The position numbers and the translations under genes are program-made. Below, piece by piece: positions 46,831 through 60,067 of a DNA stretch of 64,000 nt; the first letter of the stretch is position 1; each line of letters opens with the position of its first letter. A model generated the notes under the pieces. The model worked only from the letters and a program-made list of their open reading frames with translations. It did not search any database and was not told the origin of the DNA. The DNA comes from Ascidia mentula. Its lineage: Eukaryota > Chordata > Ascidiacea > Phlebobranchia > Ascidiidae. The stretch covers positions 2,175,001 to 2,239,000 of the forward strand of contig OX387197.1 in assembly GCA_947561715.1 (NCBI GenBank). The letters run 5' to 3'.

Positions 46831-48088
46831 TATATTTAGTCCAAAAACAACTGACGAAAATGTTCATAAAAACTAAACGACAAAACGAAAGCCGAACAGT
46901 GATTCGGGCAAGCCTAAACCCCAAAAGATTCTATTCAAAACAGAGTGCATAAATTTAACGTATTGTATTCTTGCGCCGTTTTGTCTGCCACACAGCAAGA
47001 CTTCATCAAGGTAACGCATTCCAAACAAAAACCACACAACAACTTTCAAACAAAGAAAAAGGGACAACGTTAACACCGCTAACACACGAAGATACTGTTG
47101 TCTACGTCTTAGTCATAGCTAAAATAGGCAGTTGGACTAAAGTAGCACCATATGCGCCCAAAGAAATAAATCCCACACAAACTATCGTCCAGATCTCCAG
47201 TTTAAAACACAACATACATGTCGAAGCACAACTACAATTCGAGCGTGTCGCTCAGATTTCAAAACAATAGGTGTGACGTACATATGGTGCATTGTTACGC
47301 ATTTACAACAAAGTGGTCATGACAACAGTTCACAGCAAGTACAAGTTCATTATTTTACAAGCAATAGATTCGAGCGATGAGTGTGTCCTCATGCATCGGG
47401 TTCAGCTCCGTTCGTCTGTTCAACATCTCCCTCGTTTCTGGTTATTCCGTGCTTGTCATGTAACAATTCTTCAAATTCGACCCAAAATTGTTTGACCCGA
47501 GTTGGGTGGATTGGTCCATCTTAATGACGATGTTGTCTTCACAAATGTATATTTTATCATGCCACATACACGATACAACGTGGGTACTATAGCACCCAGC
47601 AATGCAAGAACACGATAACGGCGGCGAACATAACAGTTGGTTGGCGCTGTCACGGTAGGTGGCAACCCAACGCTCGGATTGATCTTAAGCAAATGATTCG
47701 GAGTTAGGGGCAGGTCCTCTTCAGCTTCCAGTGGAACGTCGGTCAGTGGCCGCGAATTCACCATGTCTTCAAACTCCAACAACAGGTTATGAATAACCAA
47801 AGGCCTTTTTTGAAGTATCGGCAAAATTCTTCGGTTTTCGAGCTGCCTTGATACGGCTTGAAGCGGAAATTGCTTGTAGAAAACTATTGATCTGTTTTAA
47901 TTCCAATCCTCAATTAATTCTCTAATGACGCGCTCAGCACGAACAAAATTCGTTCCGTTTTTGGAATACATACGAGGAACGGGACCTCGGCAAGCGGCAA
48001 AACGTCGCACGGCGTTGGTAAATGTGTCATTTGAGCACATAAAGGAGCAGTGTCGCTATGATGCACCTTTATTGTTAACGGTCAAAAA
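46831..48088 (-). mobile_element. BEL/Pao-type LTR retroelement fossil, spacer 1b
   Basis: Longest of the BEL/Pao remnants. On the minus strand it shows integrase core sequence near 47960 (GTNFVRAERVIRELI) and the C-terminal piece near 47600-47790 (MVNSRPLTDVPLEAEEDL, PLTPNHLLKINPSVG). It ends where a GIY-YIG element lies, which probably inserted into it. Broken, several breaks, old. Confidence 0.65.
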
Positions 48089-48988
48089 AAATGTAAAAAT
48101 ACCTTACAAACTGACAATCAGATTTTACGATTAGGTAAGGTGCGACTGAACTGTCGGCTTCGGCTTGGTAGTTTACAAGCGCCCACACACTCTCGCTTGT
48201 ATGCTCACCAAGTATAGAGGCATCGCTCATTGTGACGATCAAAACCCGCACAAAACAGGACTGTCACAGCCTTGCGGCCATTGCGCCCTCTGTGGGAATT
48301 TCGGCAACCAAACATCAATGGTTGTGAGTACCAACCAGTTATTAACACCCAGTGGGCCAATTCCACTCCGTCAGACATTGACATGTCGTAACTATGGCAT
48401 CTATATAGCTACCTGCCTTTTATGTGGTGACTAATACGTTGGCCAAACAAAAAACAAGTTTTCCACTCGATGGAACGGACATCGAGCTGTTTGGAAAACG
48501 GGAAAAGACAACGGAAATACCGACCGAGCTGCGTTGCTCCACCACTACCACGCACAACACAAGCAGCACCGACATGTTGACATGGCAAAATGCTTCAAAG
48601 TCGTCTTCGTAGAACAGCCCCCAGTGCATTTATTGGATATTTGTGAAGACAAATGGTTTCACAAAATCAAGGCAAAAATTAACATCAACCCCCTTATATT
48701 GCCTAATACAATGTAAGTGTCGGTTTTGTTTTTGTTTTTACTTCCGCTTACCGTTGAAGTGTCCACCAACTGTGTTGTCATTGTGACAAGCTTATCAATG
48801 ACGTAGAGCCAGATCACCGCCGGCATTTTTTACCGCTATCGTTTGCAGCTTGTTGTGTTCTCTCCCCCTTTTTTCTTTTATTTTGTGTTCTATCGAGCGT
48901 CCCCACAAACAAGCCAAAGCCGACAGTTCAGTCGCACCTTACCTAATCGTGAAATCTGATTGTCAGTTTGTAAGGTATTTTTACATTT
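48089..48988 (+). mobile_element. GIY-YIG coding unit between 79-bp inverted repeats
   Basis: Two arms of about 79 bp, 48089-48168 and 48910-48988, are reverse complements with about two mismatches (AAATGTAAAAATACC... and its complement). Between them a plus-strand frame of about 180 codons, broken once, encodes a Cys motif (CGHCALCGNFG) followed by a GIY-YIG nuclease domain (YGIYIATCLLCG, YVGQTKNKFSTRWNGHR). The Cys motif plus nuclease resembles the 3' coding end of some Penelope-like elements. No reverse transcriptase is present. Either a 5'-truncated Penelope-like insertion with an inverted partial end, known for the class, or a distinct small element. Confidence 0.6.
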
Positions 48989-49028
48989 GCATTACTGTTG
49001 GTTAACTTCGTTGTTGTGTTGTTTTTTT

Positions 49029-49080
49029 AGCGATACTGATGATGCCTGCACAGACAGGTGAAATATATATGTCGTAAAAA
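49029..49080 (+). ncRNA. Hammerhead-ribozyme-like motif near the GIY-YIG unit
   Basis: CTGATGA (49036-49042), helix II GCCTG/CAGGT (49044-49048 with 49055-49059, one G-T pair), GAAA (49060-49063), a three-pair helix III with a TATA loop, then GTC. Same layout as the motifs in the full Penelope-like copies, including one extra base before helix II. Helix I is poorly formed, so it may be decayed. Confidence 0.4.
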
Positions 49081-49139
49081 CTTGAAACAGACAGACGACT
49101 TGGGATTATTTATCATTTTCTGCATTGATCCGTTACTGA

Positions 49140-49562
49140 GTCTCTGTCAGCCATAAGGACTAACAGGCGATTCACAGAAATCAAACTCTCACTTTTCCCA
49201 AACACCTTGAAATTCGCCGTTGCAACGGTCCACCAGTCCCTGCTCATTGGACCGTAAAATTTACTTCGTGTATGTACGAGTTGGATATTTTCCGCAGTCG
49301 AAAGTTACTTTAACAAAAATATTGATGTGATGCCGTACAAGATAACATTATAGCTCAAATGCAATTTCCTAGACTGGCAGCAATAAGTTTTCTTGGAATT
49401 ATCGCTAAAATTTCAAACGTTTTGGCATCCCTAACAACAATCCTACCCAATATACTCTACATTTTAAACAGATTACTCCCATATTTTGATGCCGTTGGTG
49501 GATATTTGAAAACCAACCTTCAAGAATGCAACAAAAATAACTCCGAAAATGCACATGATTAA
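49140..49562 (-). other. Conserved Cys-rich spacer block, copy 1
   Basis: Matches blocks at 55818-56270 and 62540-62900. On the minus strand the other two copies read an open stretch with CGKYPTRSK and PVDCCNGEFQ; this copy is more decayed. I do not recognise the family. It could be an old gene exon or part of an element. Confidence 0.4.
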
Positions 49563-50095
49563 CAATGGATTTATTTTCAGAGTTCACTACATGTAAAATA
49601 TTTGCAATAAAAAGCGTGATACAAACAACATTTTTGCACTAAGGTTACAAAATTTATCAAGGCTACTTCAGTTATCAGAGATATCGGTAGCTTAACTGGT
49701 TAATTTGTTTGGTTTCTGTGTTGTCTTATCGTGGTTGCAGGGATTCCTACTGAAGTTTGATAAGAGATAAAACCACATGTACATATTCACAGTAATTATT
49801 TCTCTAGTTCAGTTTTGGAAATTCATAAAATGAGTCTTAATTAAAAACACAAAATTTATAATCTCACCCCTAATTTTTTGACATTCAACAAGATATGACG
49901 CAACAAAAAAATCCTGCAAATCAATGGTACATATTTTTTATGGCTATAATAGCCCACACATATATGTCATCCAATATTTTTTTTGTATAAATCGAAACAT
50001 TCAATACATTTTTTTACCTCGGCTGCAATAAAACATGATTTTAATTAAATTAAAAGTTATACATGTAGAAGGAAACTGTGTGACTTTTTCATGAT
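49563..50095 (-). other. 3' flank of gene 6
   Basis: Non-coding, shared with 56260-56640 and 62920-63425 (for example GTTTGATAAGAGATAAAACC). It belongs to the repeated gene-plus-spacer unit. Confidence 0.5.
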
Positions 50096-52183
50096 TCAGT
50101 CCATAGAAAAAATGTGTTCGAAATCCCCTTCATTTTCAATACTGGTGATGATACTCCATGTTTTCCGTGCCATGCTGAACTCCTTTAACAACCATCCTTC
50201 GGGAATACTGTAAAAATATCACATTTTGTTGTAAACACTTACAAATGCACAGCAAAGTCGTCAGTTTGTGCATTAATATGTGGTTCACAGCAAAAGTAAA
50301 GTCAGCTAACTCCATAAACCTCATTGTTGTATTGGTCTCCATGCCATTTATTTTTGCATATTAATTGTTCATCTGCATTTCGTTTTGCAAAATAAAACTG
50401 AATTGACATTTATATAAAGAGCTTTTTGTGGTTGTGTACCTTTGCATTACAGCTACAATGTTTCCATTCACAAAACAAGCATCTTTCACAGAATGTATTC
50501 CTCGCATTTCACTCAACTTCAGAGCTTTCTTGTTTCGGGTATTATACATCCAAAGACTGAACTTCTTACCTCCATCTATTTAAAACATTTTATAAGAAAG
50601 TTTAATTGCAGATCAAGTGTGTTAAACAAACCATCAGCAAATAAGTACAAATCTCCATTCTGTGACAAAGCTTTTTTCACATTGTCCACTTGTTTTGGTA
50701 TTTGTTGTAATGTTGATTCATAATAATGCCAAGAGGGAAAGAACCACACACCTTTATATATAAATTCCTCACTGTAAACTCAATATTATCATTTCACTGT
50801 GGTCACCTGAATTTGCAGCAAGACAATTGATTTGCCCTACATACTCAAAAGTTTGCTTGTTCCATGTTTTACTTGATTCATCAAATGTGTGCAAAAGAGT
50901 TCCAGAATCAAAAACCACAAATATTTGTGCTGATTTAAAATATAAAACATGTCACTTAGGTTTTATGATGGGAATTTATGAGGATGGGAACTTTAAGCAA
51001 CCTAGAAATTTTATTTGTACCAAACATGATGCATATTACATGATATATTAAACCATGCATTCTATTGTGAGCTGGTAGAACATTAGAAGCTCTTACAGTC
51101 GTTTCCGGTAGCACATTGATATTGTGAGGCATTACATGTAAGCTGTTGTTCAGGTTTCCAGCCAGTTTCAGGTCGGTTTAAATCCAACTTGACAACATTA
51201 TGTTTGCTGCTTTCAAATCCCAAACTACCAAAGCTGCCTCCAAATGTGAATCCCCCACCAACATTGCTGCTTCTAGTTACCCCACCATCACTACTTTGGC
51301 ATTCAATCAGATAAATGCACCTTCGGACTTTCACAGCTGTGGTGATTTTGTTGTATGTTTTCTGCAATTTTACATCAGTTGTTTTTTAGAATCGAAAATT
51401 TAGGTAGGTAATGTATAGAAGATAAATACTCCTATATATCACCAAGATAATGATTAAATACCTATTTATTAATTAGCAAAAGAAATAAAAAAAATACAAC
51501 TTGATTAACCTCAAGAACTACAACATGCAAAAATATATACAACTTACATGTGAAATGTTTTGTTGAAACTTATGCCTAATGTTGTACTTCCTCAAAACAC
51601 CATTTGAGTTCAGTGCCAGAATACTTGTTGTGGAGTCTGTAACATCCATGTTTTGAGAATAAAAAATATAGTGTCAAAAGTATTTAAAATCGCAAAAAAA
51701 AAGATTAAAGGGGTTGAAAATAAATTGCAACTATATCAATATGTCACGTCACAATCATTTAGTTTCTTTTTTAAAATACCTACTAAATTTTTCCATGTCC
51801 TTTTCAGCAACAGAATCAGAAATTCTGTCTGCAATTTTTCTCATAACTTCCTCATAATCAAGCAGAGTATCCTAGCAATACAGCAAACCAGAATAAACAC
51901 ACAACACAAAACATCACTTTTTGTGTGAAATAATAATATTTTGCCAGTGCAAACTCAGTTTGTGGACCTAGCCTTAGGTAAGTGTGTGTTTCATTAAACA
52001 AAACATTCAAACATAATTTTACCTTATTTTTCACACATTTTGAAAGATAAAGCTTTGACATGTTTTCCAAATCCAACATCAAAAAAAGCTCTGGAATAAA
52101 CTTTTTTCTGCTTTTCTCATTGTATTCAACCCACATGTTTATTAGTATGTAAGCATCTTCTTCTTTGGTAATCTGTAACTAAA

Positions 52184-52222
<39 letters not shown>

Positions 52223-53342
52223 TTCTACATACATTTTAAAATATTATTCTTACGTTTTTCTTTTTTAACCCGACAAGCAGTTTAAACTCTTGTGGCTGAA
52301 GTTCAAGAACATCTTCCTGTTTTCTCATTTCCAAAAAGTTGTCGGAAATGAATTTCTCACTTTTATCTTTTAATTCCTTGGCATTGTATTTTCTACTCAT
52401 TGTCCAAATTTTTACAGAGTTTTCATAATTTTGAGTATTCAACAAAAACTCACCACAAAACTCTTTTAAATCTGAAACATTTGAGTAAATTGAAACAACA
52501 GAAGATACTTGCATAAGCTGCATAAGGATGGCCACTGTTTCGACCTATAAGGTCTCATCATTGCAGTTGGTGTGACTATCAGACGACTTTACCCAATAAC
52601 GGCCAAGCAAAGACTTCCACTTTGTGGTGACTATACAATCACCGCCACCCGTTGGGCACCAAACTAGGTACAACCTTACGGAGAAAACAAGGTGGAAACA
52701 CTATGGCCAAGCAAAGCTCAACTAATTAAGACAAAGAGACTTACATAAATAATATTAAAACAATTTTTTTCTAACTAACCATGCAACATAAAGTAGTCAG
52801 CTGCAGCCAAAGCTTGGTAAACATTATCCTCATCCAACTCAACTTTGCTTGTGTAAATAAAATTGAGAACCAACTTCAATGTTTCTGATGATACGTCAGT
52901 TATTTTGATAGAGTCCTCATATTTTTCCTTCATCTTTGTGGAAAAAATACCAAAATATTGCCCAACATTTTTATTTTATGTTTGGGGTACCCTTATTAAT
53001 TCACTTACATCTACATTAAGAAGCTTATCAAAATAATCAGACATTGAAACCAAAACACATTTGTGAGCTTCAAACTTTTTCCCATCATCAGTTTCGAACA
53101 CAACATCACAGCAGTTTTTGGTCGCACTTCGAAATCTTATGTAATATTTGTAATAAATAATGGCATAAGTTGTTGTTCTATGGTTGTCTAAACTTTTTCA
53201 ACAAATAAAAATACCCATTTAAACTGAGGGTTAACTTTTGGTAATGGTTGCTGTTGAAGCTTTGAGAGCGCTTTCTTGGTCGCTCATGATGAGACGCTGC
53301 CTCAATTGGTGCTGGATGGATGCTTTGATAGTTTAAAGACAT
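50096..53342 (-). CDS. BTB-BACK-Kelch gene 6
   Basis: KLHL-type gene of the gene 4/8 subtype. First exon taken from ATG 53342 to 53215 (MSLNYQSIHPAPIEAASH...SLNG), because its end aligns with the LHG end of exon 2 in genes 4 and 5; an upstream in-frame ATG at 53429 is possible. BTB about 53135-53010 and 52933-52778 (CDVVFETDDGKKFEAHKCVL, DEDNVYQALAAADYFML), BACK about 52470-52253 and 52175-52020 (NSVKIWTMSRKYNAKELKDK), about 51870-51775 and 51640-51547, then blades in about 51360-51095 (with a Gly/Ser-rich insert GGGFTFGGSFGSLGF), 50930-50808, 50740-50630, 50575-50443 and 50208-50096, ending in HIFSMD and TGA. Likely Cullin-3 adaptor by family. Looks intact. Confidence 0.82.
52186..52219. repeat. 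(AT)n microsatellite in gene 6 intron
   Basis: About 17 AT dinucleotides in a row, between two BACK-coding exons. Confidence 0.9.
52520..52720. repeat. Dispersed repeat, copy in gene 6 intron
   Basis: Begins GCCACTGTTTCGACCTATAA (shared with the foldback element at 2231-2414) and continues into CTTCCACTTTGTGGT and CCGTTGGGCACCAAAC (shared with 25235-25435 and 60068-60200). It links the two repeat groups into one family. Confidence 0.55.
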
Positions 53343-53459
53343 TTTGAAAACACTTGAATAATTTCTAAAAGTAGCAGAAATCTGACAGACAACATATCGT
53401 GCACATTTTTGCAACTTGAATGACTGCAAACTGCCGAAATTATTCAGTCAGCAAGTTTC

Positions 53460-53640
53460 TACTATGCAGTTCATTTCAAACCTGTTAACAAACACTGACA
53501 ACATTTAAATGTTTACTTTAGAACAGAACAATACGTGGGAAGCCTAATGATTCAATGTATGAGGTTTCCTCTCTGACAACACTGTTGGCAGGATTGTTAC
53601 AATTAATATTATTTTCAAATGACAAAAATTCAAGTGAATG
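53460..53640. repeat. Spacer segment repeated upstream of genes 5 and 6
   Basis: Nearly the same sequence lies at 43375-43560 (both contain CAGCAAGTTTCTACTATGCA). It precedes the gene start region on the minus strand and belongs to the duplicated gene-plus-spacer unit. Confidence 0.6.
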
Positions 53641-53919
53641 AAAGTATTAGACTGTTCACAAAATCTAATTATAATTGACCAAACAAAAATTAGGAAAAAA
53701 AATTATTAAAATTTTGCAATAAATAATTATTCATGTAATATGTTTGCATGTAAAGGTATAGTTTCAGTTACACAAAACTAACATTTGTAGTTTGGCCATT
53801 AGCAAATTTCTCTTAAAATGCCTGTATTACAAAAAGTTAAAAAAATCTTTCTTTGAGTTAGCGAAACTGGGATGGTTAGTTAGCATTGTCTTTCTTCTCC
53901 TCTGGTGAGAGGCGGCTGG

Positions 53920-55580
53920 GGGTGGGCACTGAAGAACTGCGGAACCCCCTTCCTTACTTTGAAAACATTCAATATGATCCGTATGCGTATTGTTAATCTG
54001 CGTAGTTTTGATTTACTTTGGTTGGTTTTCAAACGTTTGTTAAAATTAAGTATTTTATTGTGGGAAGTAAATTATTCCTGTTATACGTCACGTACGGTTG
54101 ACCTTGCAACACCAGCGTAAGTTGCAGAAACATTATTTTGGTTCCATCAAACGACGCACGTCGGTTTTGACAACGCGCGTCGGTTTTAACAAAACAACAC
54201 GAGTATCTTTAGTACAAGAACAAGTGCCGAAAATGTTCATAAAAACTAAACGGGAGAACGCGTACCGAACTGTGATTCGGGCAAGCCTAAACATCATCCA
54301 AAAATTTGGGAGTTACGTTAACACAAACACTGCAAACGTGAAATATCACATGAATAGAAACATCTGGGAACCAAGCTTAGGCTAAGTTTGAGCTCGTACC
54401 GGGTTAGCAGTGCTAACATACGAAGACTCTATTCAAAATAGACTGATCTTCTGGCATAAATTTAACGTATTGTATTCTTCCGCCGTTTCGTCTGCCACAC
54501 AGCAAGACTTCATCTAGGTATCGCATTTCAAACGTAAACCACACAACAATTTTCAAAAGCGCAAAAAGGAAAAGGGATACGTCAACACCGCTAACACACG
54601 AAGACACTGTTGTCTACGTCTTAGTCATAGCTAAAAAGGCAGTTTACCTAAAATAACGCCATATGCGTCCAAAGAAATAAATCCAACACAAACCATCGTC
54701 CAGATCTCCGGTTTAAAACACAGCATATATGTCAAAACTCAGCCACAACTACAATGCGAGCGTATCGCTCAGATTTCGAAACAATAGGTGTGACGTACAT
54801 ATGGTGCATTGTTACGCATTTACAACACCGTGGTCATGACAACAGTTCACAGCAGCGAAATCCACTTCCTCCCCCGCCAAAATGGGAAGCGCATAAAGTC
54901 AATTTTAATTCAAATATTTTTTACCACAATTAAAAAAAGACTAAATATTATGCATAGTAGCGTCAGCAGCAACCTATGGGAACCGCACTATAAAGTACAA
55001 GCTCAATATTTTGCAAGCAATAGATTCGACGATGAGTGCATCGGGTTCAGCTCTGTTTGCCTGTTAAACATCTCCCTCGTTTCTGGCCATACCGTGCTTG
55101 TCATGAAACAATTCTTCAAATTCGACCCAAAATTTTTGCCCTCAGTTGTGTGAATTGGTCCATCATGATGACGATATTGTCTGCAGAAAAGTATATTTTG
55201 TCATACCACATTTGCTTGGACACGATACAACGTGGGTACTCTCGCACCCAAAGAAGACCAACTCGTCGGCCAGAAATTGTACCGCCCTATAACGGCGGCG
55301 AATGTAACAGTCGGTTGGCGCTGTCACGGTAGGTGGCAGTCCAACGCTCGGATTGATCTTCAGCAAATGATTCGGGGTGAGGGGCAAGTCCTCTTCAGCT
55401 TTCAGTGGAACGTCGGTTAGTGGCCGCGAATTCACCATGTTTTAACCTCCAACAACAGGTTATGAATAACCAAAGGCCTTTTTGGGAGTATCGGCAAAAT
55501 TCTTCGGCTTGAAGCGGAAATGGCTAAAGAAAACTATTAATCTGCCCTTAATTCCAAATTCTCTAATGACGCGCTCGGCA
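53920..55580 (-). mobile_element. BEL/Pao-type LTR retroelement fossil, spacer 2
   Basis: Integrase C-terminal piece on the minus strand near 55300-55440 (MVNSRPLTDVPLKAEEDL). Very similar to the copy at 60590-62230 along its length, so it was probably copied with the spacer rather than inserted twice. Broken, several breaks. Confidence 0.6.
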
Positions 55581-55644
55581 CGAACAAAAGAAAACAATTG
55601 CACAAAGTTTCCTTTTCTATTCTAATCTTGCATAAAATTTATAA

Positions 55645-55730
55645 ACGACACAACTTACCACCACAATTCTTGTGATCATTAACATTTTTCCAACGCAAAA
55701 CATCCACAACTTTTATTTCGGGCTAAATCC
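55645..55730 (-). pseudogene. Relic exon of a BTB-Kelch gene, spacer 2
   Basis: Minus-strand peptide KVVDVLRWKNVNDHKNCG followed by a good donor GTAAGT, clearly related to the KVVDVLRCQNQMEHMTRNG exon of gene 5. None of the neighbouring KLHL exons is present, so it looks like a leftover of a third gene in the repeat unit. An identical copy is at 62303-62388. Confidence 0.55.
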
Positions 55731-55817
55731 TGCTATTTAAAACGAACTGTCACGAAACAAAACATTTGTCCAAACAAAATAGCCGTCAAAATGTCAAATT
55801 AATTTACATTTATGTTT

Positions 55818-56270
55818 TTACCGACGCAGGCATGGAGTGGGCCTTGTATAAAATACCGTTTGGGGGGATTCAATCTTGAAATTTTCAGCAAAATTTTCTC
55901 TAATTATCAAGCCTAGCCTAACACTTTGAAATTCGCCATTGCAACAGTCCACTGGTATCTGCTCATTAAAACTTACTCTGTGTATCTTGGATCGAGTGGG
56001 GTATTTTCCGCAGTCGAAAATACTAAATACAAATATTGATGTGATGTCATACAAGAAAACATTATAGCTTAAATGCAATTTCCTAGACTGTCAGCAATAA
56101 TTTTTCTTGGGTTATTATTTAAAAACAATTCAAACGTATTGGCCTCTCATGCAAAAATCCCACCAAACATACTCTTTAAACATGATCTCCCATATTTGTA
56201 AGCCGTTGGTGGATATTTGAGAACCGACCTTCAAGAATGAAACAAAAATAACTCAGAAAATGCGCATGAT
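55818..56270 (-). other. Conserved Cys-rich spacer block, copy 2
   Basis: Open minus-strand stretch of 86 codons at 56078-55818 with HLSYNVFLYDITS, CGKYPTRSK and PVDCCNGEFQ. The peptide part is kept between this copy and 62540-62900 while flanks vary. Not recognised; no start or splice sites are assigned. Confidence 0.4.
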
Positions 56271-56829
56271 TAAAATAGATTTATTTTCAGAGAGTTCACC
56301 ATATATACAATATTTGCAATAATAAGCGTGATACAAACAACATTTTGGCACCAAGGTAATAAAATTTATCAAGGCTACTTCAGTAATTAGCAGGTGGTAG
56401 AGATATTGGTAGCTTAACTGGTTAATCTGCTTGGTTTCTGTGTTGTCTATCGTGGTTACCGGGATTCCTACTGGAGTTTGATAAGAGATAAAACCACATG
56501 TACATAATAAAAGTAATGATAATTTTCTACAGTTTTGAAAATTCACAAAATGAATCTTAATTAAAAACACAAAATTTACAATTTCACCCAAACTTTTAAA
56601 CCATTCAACAACATACGATAATAACAAATAAAACCCGCAAAGCTAAAAAACAACTACAGTTACATTTTGTTTATTGCGTTGTTCTGAACAGCAAATACGC
56701 AACAATTACAACACAATAGTAAACATAACGTGTATTTTCTATATGTAATGGAACAAATGTACACGAAATCTGCCTTATTGTACATTGTTGTCTTTGTGAT
56801 ATGACAAGTAAAAACCGTACATATAAATA

Positions 56830-59800
56830 TCAGTCATTCAATGGAAGGATTTTGGCAAAATCCATCACAAGAGCAATCAACCTCTGTTCACCATATGTGA
56901 CATTAAATTCCCTCAGTAATTTATACCTCCCGTCACTAAAACATGAACATATTATACTCACAGTATCTCTTACCTGGTACACAAGCTTATTTACCTCACA
57001 ATAGAAAAGATGCTATCATTCGCACAGCAAACGTCTATTACAGATTCATCATTGGACAAGCTTGCAATGCAACAAATTCGTTTTGTAGTGTCATTGTAGC
57101 TGTATAAATTCGGAGATGTGGTTAGGCTGTTAGAACTCACAAAAACATCTGAGAAAGTATTGAGTTTTTCTAAAAATGAAATCAAAATAAAGACAGATGC
57201 ATACTAGTTACCTTTTTTCTTTTCAAATAAATACATCAGATCATTTCTTGTTATTCCTATAGTAGCGGCAATAGTTAAACCGGCAATTTTTTTCCATTTC
57301 CGTTTTTGTATATTGTAACAATTTAATGTGGAAAGACCAATCACTTTTCCTGTGAGATAGATACATTTTGCATACATTGTGTGCAAGACTATGGCCTTGG
57401 TGTTAAAGTCAGTAATTAAAAAATTTGATTAAATACTTTTAGTGGCCAAGTATGGACCTATAGGGTATGGCGATACTGCCTTTCATTGGTTGCATTAATC
57501 ATTTATGTGTTATGTGTTAGTATTTTTAAAGCACTACCTGCTTGGGCAACAAAACTTTCATCACAAAATTTATTATTTTCAATTTTTTCCCAATGACTTG
57601 TTTTGTGTTCATAAACATACAGTTCCTGTCCACTTGCAACAACAATGTACGCTACAAAAATACAAAATATGCGGGTTTAAAATTTAGTTTAACTGTTTTG
57701 CATATGACATTTACAATTATTATTTCTTATTGATTTAAACTTACAATCATCCACAACAGTTGCAACTATATCTCCAGACATATTTGGAGAAGGATTGCAT
57801 TCCTCCCAACCATCATGAGGTGAGTCCAAGTTTAACCTTACAACTCTTTTTGGATCTGAGCCAAAACTATAAAGATTTCCGTCCCCAAGCAAGTAAATCC
57901 ATCTCTGCAGTTTGACAGCTGCACTAAAACTTCCAATGCTTGTCTGTATGAAAAAACAGTAGTATCATGGATTTACTTTTAATAATTTAGCAAATTTAAG
58001 ATGAATATCAAATGTTTGTTTTCAACTTACTGATGAAATGAATTCCTGGTAATTCTTCCTTACATCAAACTTTCTTAACACTCCATTGGAACTGACAACA
58101 AGAATACTTGTTGATGGGTGGATGTACATTTGCATTTCTAAATGATACATAATTACATTTATTTCTTTAATTTGAGGAGCCATTTGGAGAACGGACATGT
58201 GCATGTAAGGAAATTACCTTTTCTAGTCTTGTGTTCCATTTGATTTTGGCATCGCAAAACATCAACAACTTTGAGAAGGGTTTTTCTGTCTTTTCTTATC
58301 AAATTCTAGCATAAAAAAATTAAATACATCAACCATTTTTTTTACCTGATCGACATTACCTGATCTAAAATAATTTCTGAAATGAACATTTTATCAATAT
58401 TCTCCAAACGCAACATTGAAAAGAGCACAGAAGAATATTGTTTTCTATTTTCTTGGTCATGTTCTATCCATGCTACAACTAACTTGTACACTTCTTCTTC
58501 TTTGACAATCTGCATAAAATACAGAACATTAACTACACATTCATGGAGTTTAAAGTACAAACCTTTTCATTTGTTTCCTTCAACATTACAAGCAATTTAA
58601 ACTCATCAAGTTCAAGTTGAAAAACATCAGGTTGATTCATTATTTGCATCAAGTTGTTACAAATATATTTTCCACTTTTTTCCTCCAAATTATAGGCATG
58701 GTATATCTTTGCCATCGTCCAAATTTCAATTGAGTTTTCATGTGTTTGTCCATTTAAAAGAAACACACCACATAGTTCCTTCAAATCTGAGTGAAATGGT
58801 GAATTAGTTTATTTTTTTAACGTCTAAATGAAGCATTACTTGGGTTGCATGTTCCATCTAAACCTATTTTCAAAAATTAAACATCTAAATTAAGGTTTTG
58901 TTTATTGTATTTTAATCTTTCGAATGGTTTGTTAACACAAAAAGCATCATGTATAGCATTCTCTTGTGATACCAACCTGGCAACATAAAATAGTCAGATG
59001 CAGCCAATAATTTGTAAACATTGTCTTCATCAATTGTGACTTTGGTTGTGTAAATAAAATCCAGCACCAACTTCAATGTTTCAGCTGTTACTTCTGATAT
59101 TTTAATTGTTTTTTCATACTTTTCTTTCATCTATGGATAAGAATAAACAGGGACATGTCACATCAGTGTGGAACACCTCTTGCATAGTTTAAATACAGCA
59201 ATAGTTTTATTCAAAAATAAACACTTTAAAAGCATTAGGATTTACTTTCAAAATATACTAAATTATATGCAAAATTAATTACATATTCCCATAGTAACTA
59301 TTCTATTATACATTATTTGTTGGTATACCTCAGAATTCAGAAGTTTGTCAAAATAATCTGATGTAGCAACCAATACACATTTGTGAGCATCAAACTTTTG
59401 TCCATCAGCTTCCAATACAACATGACAACAGTTTTTCTCTGAACTTCGAAATCTTTTAAAAATGCAACTGTTGTATGTACATGAGTTGGGCTTATATTTT
59501 TAACAAAGATCTGAAGTAATGTTTTTTTTATAGCTTTTATATTTTCTTAAACGAGTCATCATATTTACAGCAATAGAATTAGCATTCTTATAAAAATAAA
59601 ACACTGCTGATTTGCAGAACAAAGACAAGACTGGCATTGCTGTTATGTATCTTGTAAGGTAAAATAAAACGGCAAGTTGGAATAAAACAATATTCAGCAG
59701 GTTATAACATCTGCAATGTACATCAAACATTAAATACTTATGTAGGGTAGCTATTAATTTTGCTGGATGTTGGCTTTCAAAATGTTCCACTCGTTTTTGA

Positions 59801-59909
59801 GACGATTCTGCTTCAGGCTGAAAAAGACAAAAGCATTTAAACAAAAGTTGGTGTTTTTTTGCCCACACACACTAACCTCTGCTTCTTCTAAATCACTCAC
59901 TTCAGCCAT
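56830..59909 (-). CDS. BTB-BACK-Kelch gene 7
   Basis: Close paralogue of gene 5 in sequence, exon layout and introns. Start exon 59909-59877 (MAEVSDLEEAE), then about 59820-59740 (SQKRVEHFESQHPAKLIATL), BTB about 59455-59332 and 59130-58978, BACK about 58784-58563 and 58512-58350, about 58310-58215 (KVVDVLRCQNQ), about 58140-58030, and Kelch-like blades in about 57945-57745, 57650-57540, 57390-57215, 57170-56995 and 56938-56830, stop TGA. Blade motif LNCYNIQKRKWKKIAG. Likely Cullin-3 adaptor by family. It shows differences from gene 5 mainly in single residues; no break is seen in the exons I read. Confidence 0.85.
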
Positions 59910-60067
59910 CTTAACACAACACAGTTATTAATACTAAACACCTTTCAAACAAAACAATATATAAGGTTTCTTGAGTATAAGCATTAGGTTATTGCAACAT
60001 CATAATGTATTTTTTGATGAAAGCTCAGAATTGTGAATGCATAGCTTGATTGTATTGTGATGATTTT

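Noticed and set aside
47925-48134. Plus-strand frame of about 69 codons
   Set aside because: It runs antisense to the BEL/Pao integrase fossil and into the inverted-repeat arm.
55036-55420. Plus-strand frames conserved between spacers 2 and 3
   Set aside because: They are antisense to the retroelement remnant; conservation is explained by recent spacer duplication.
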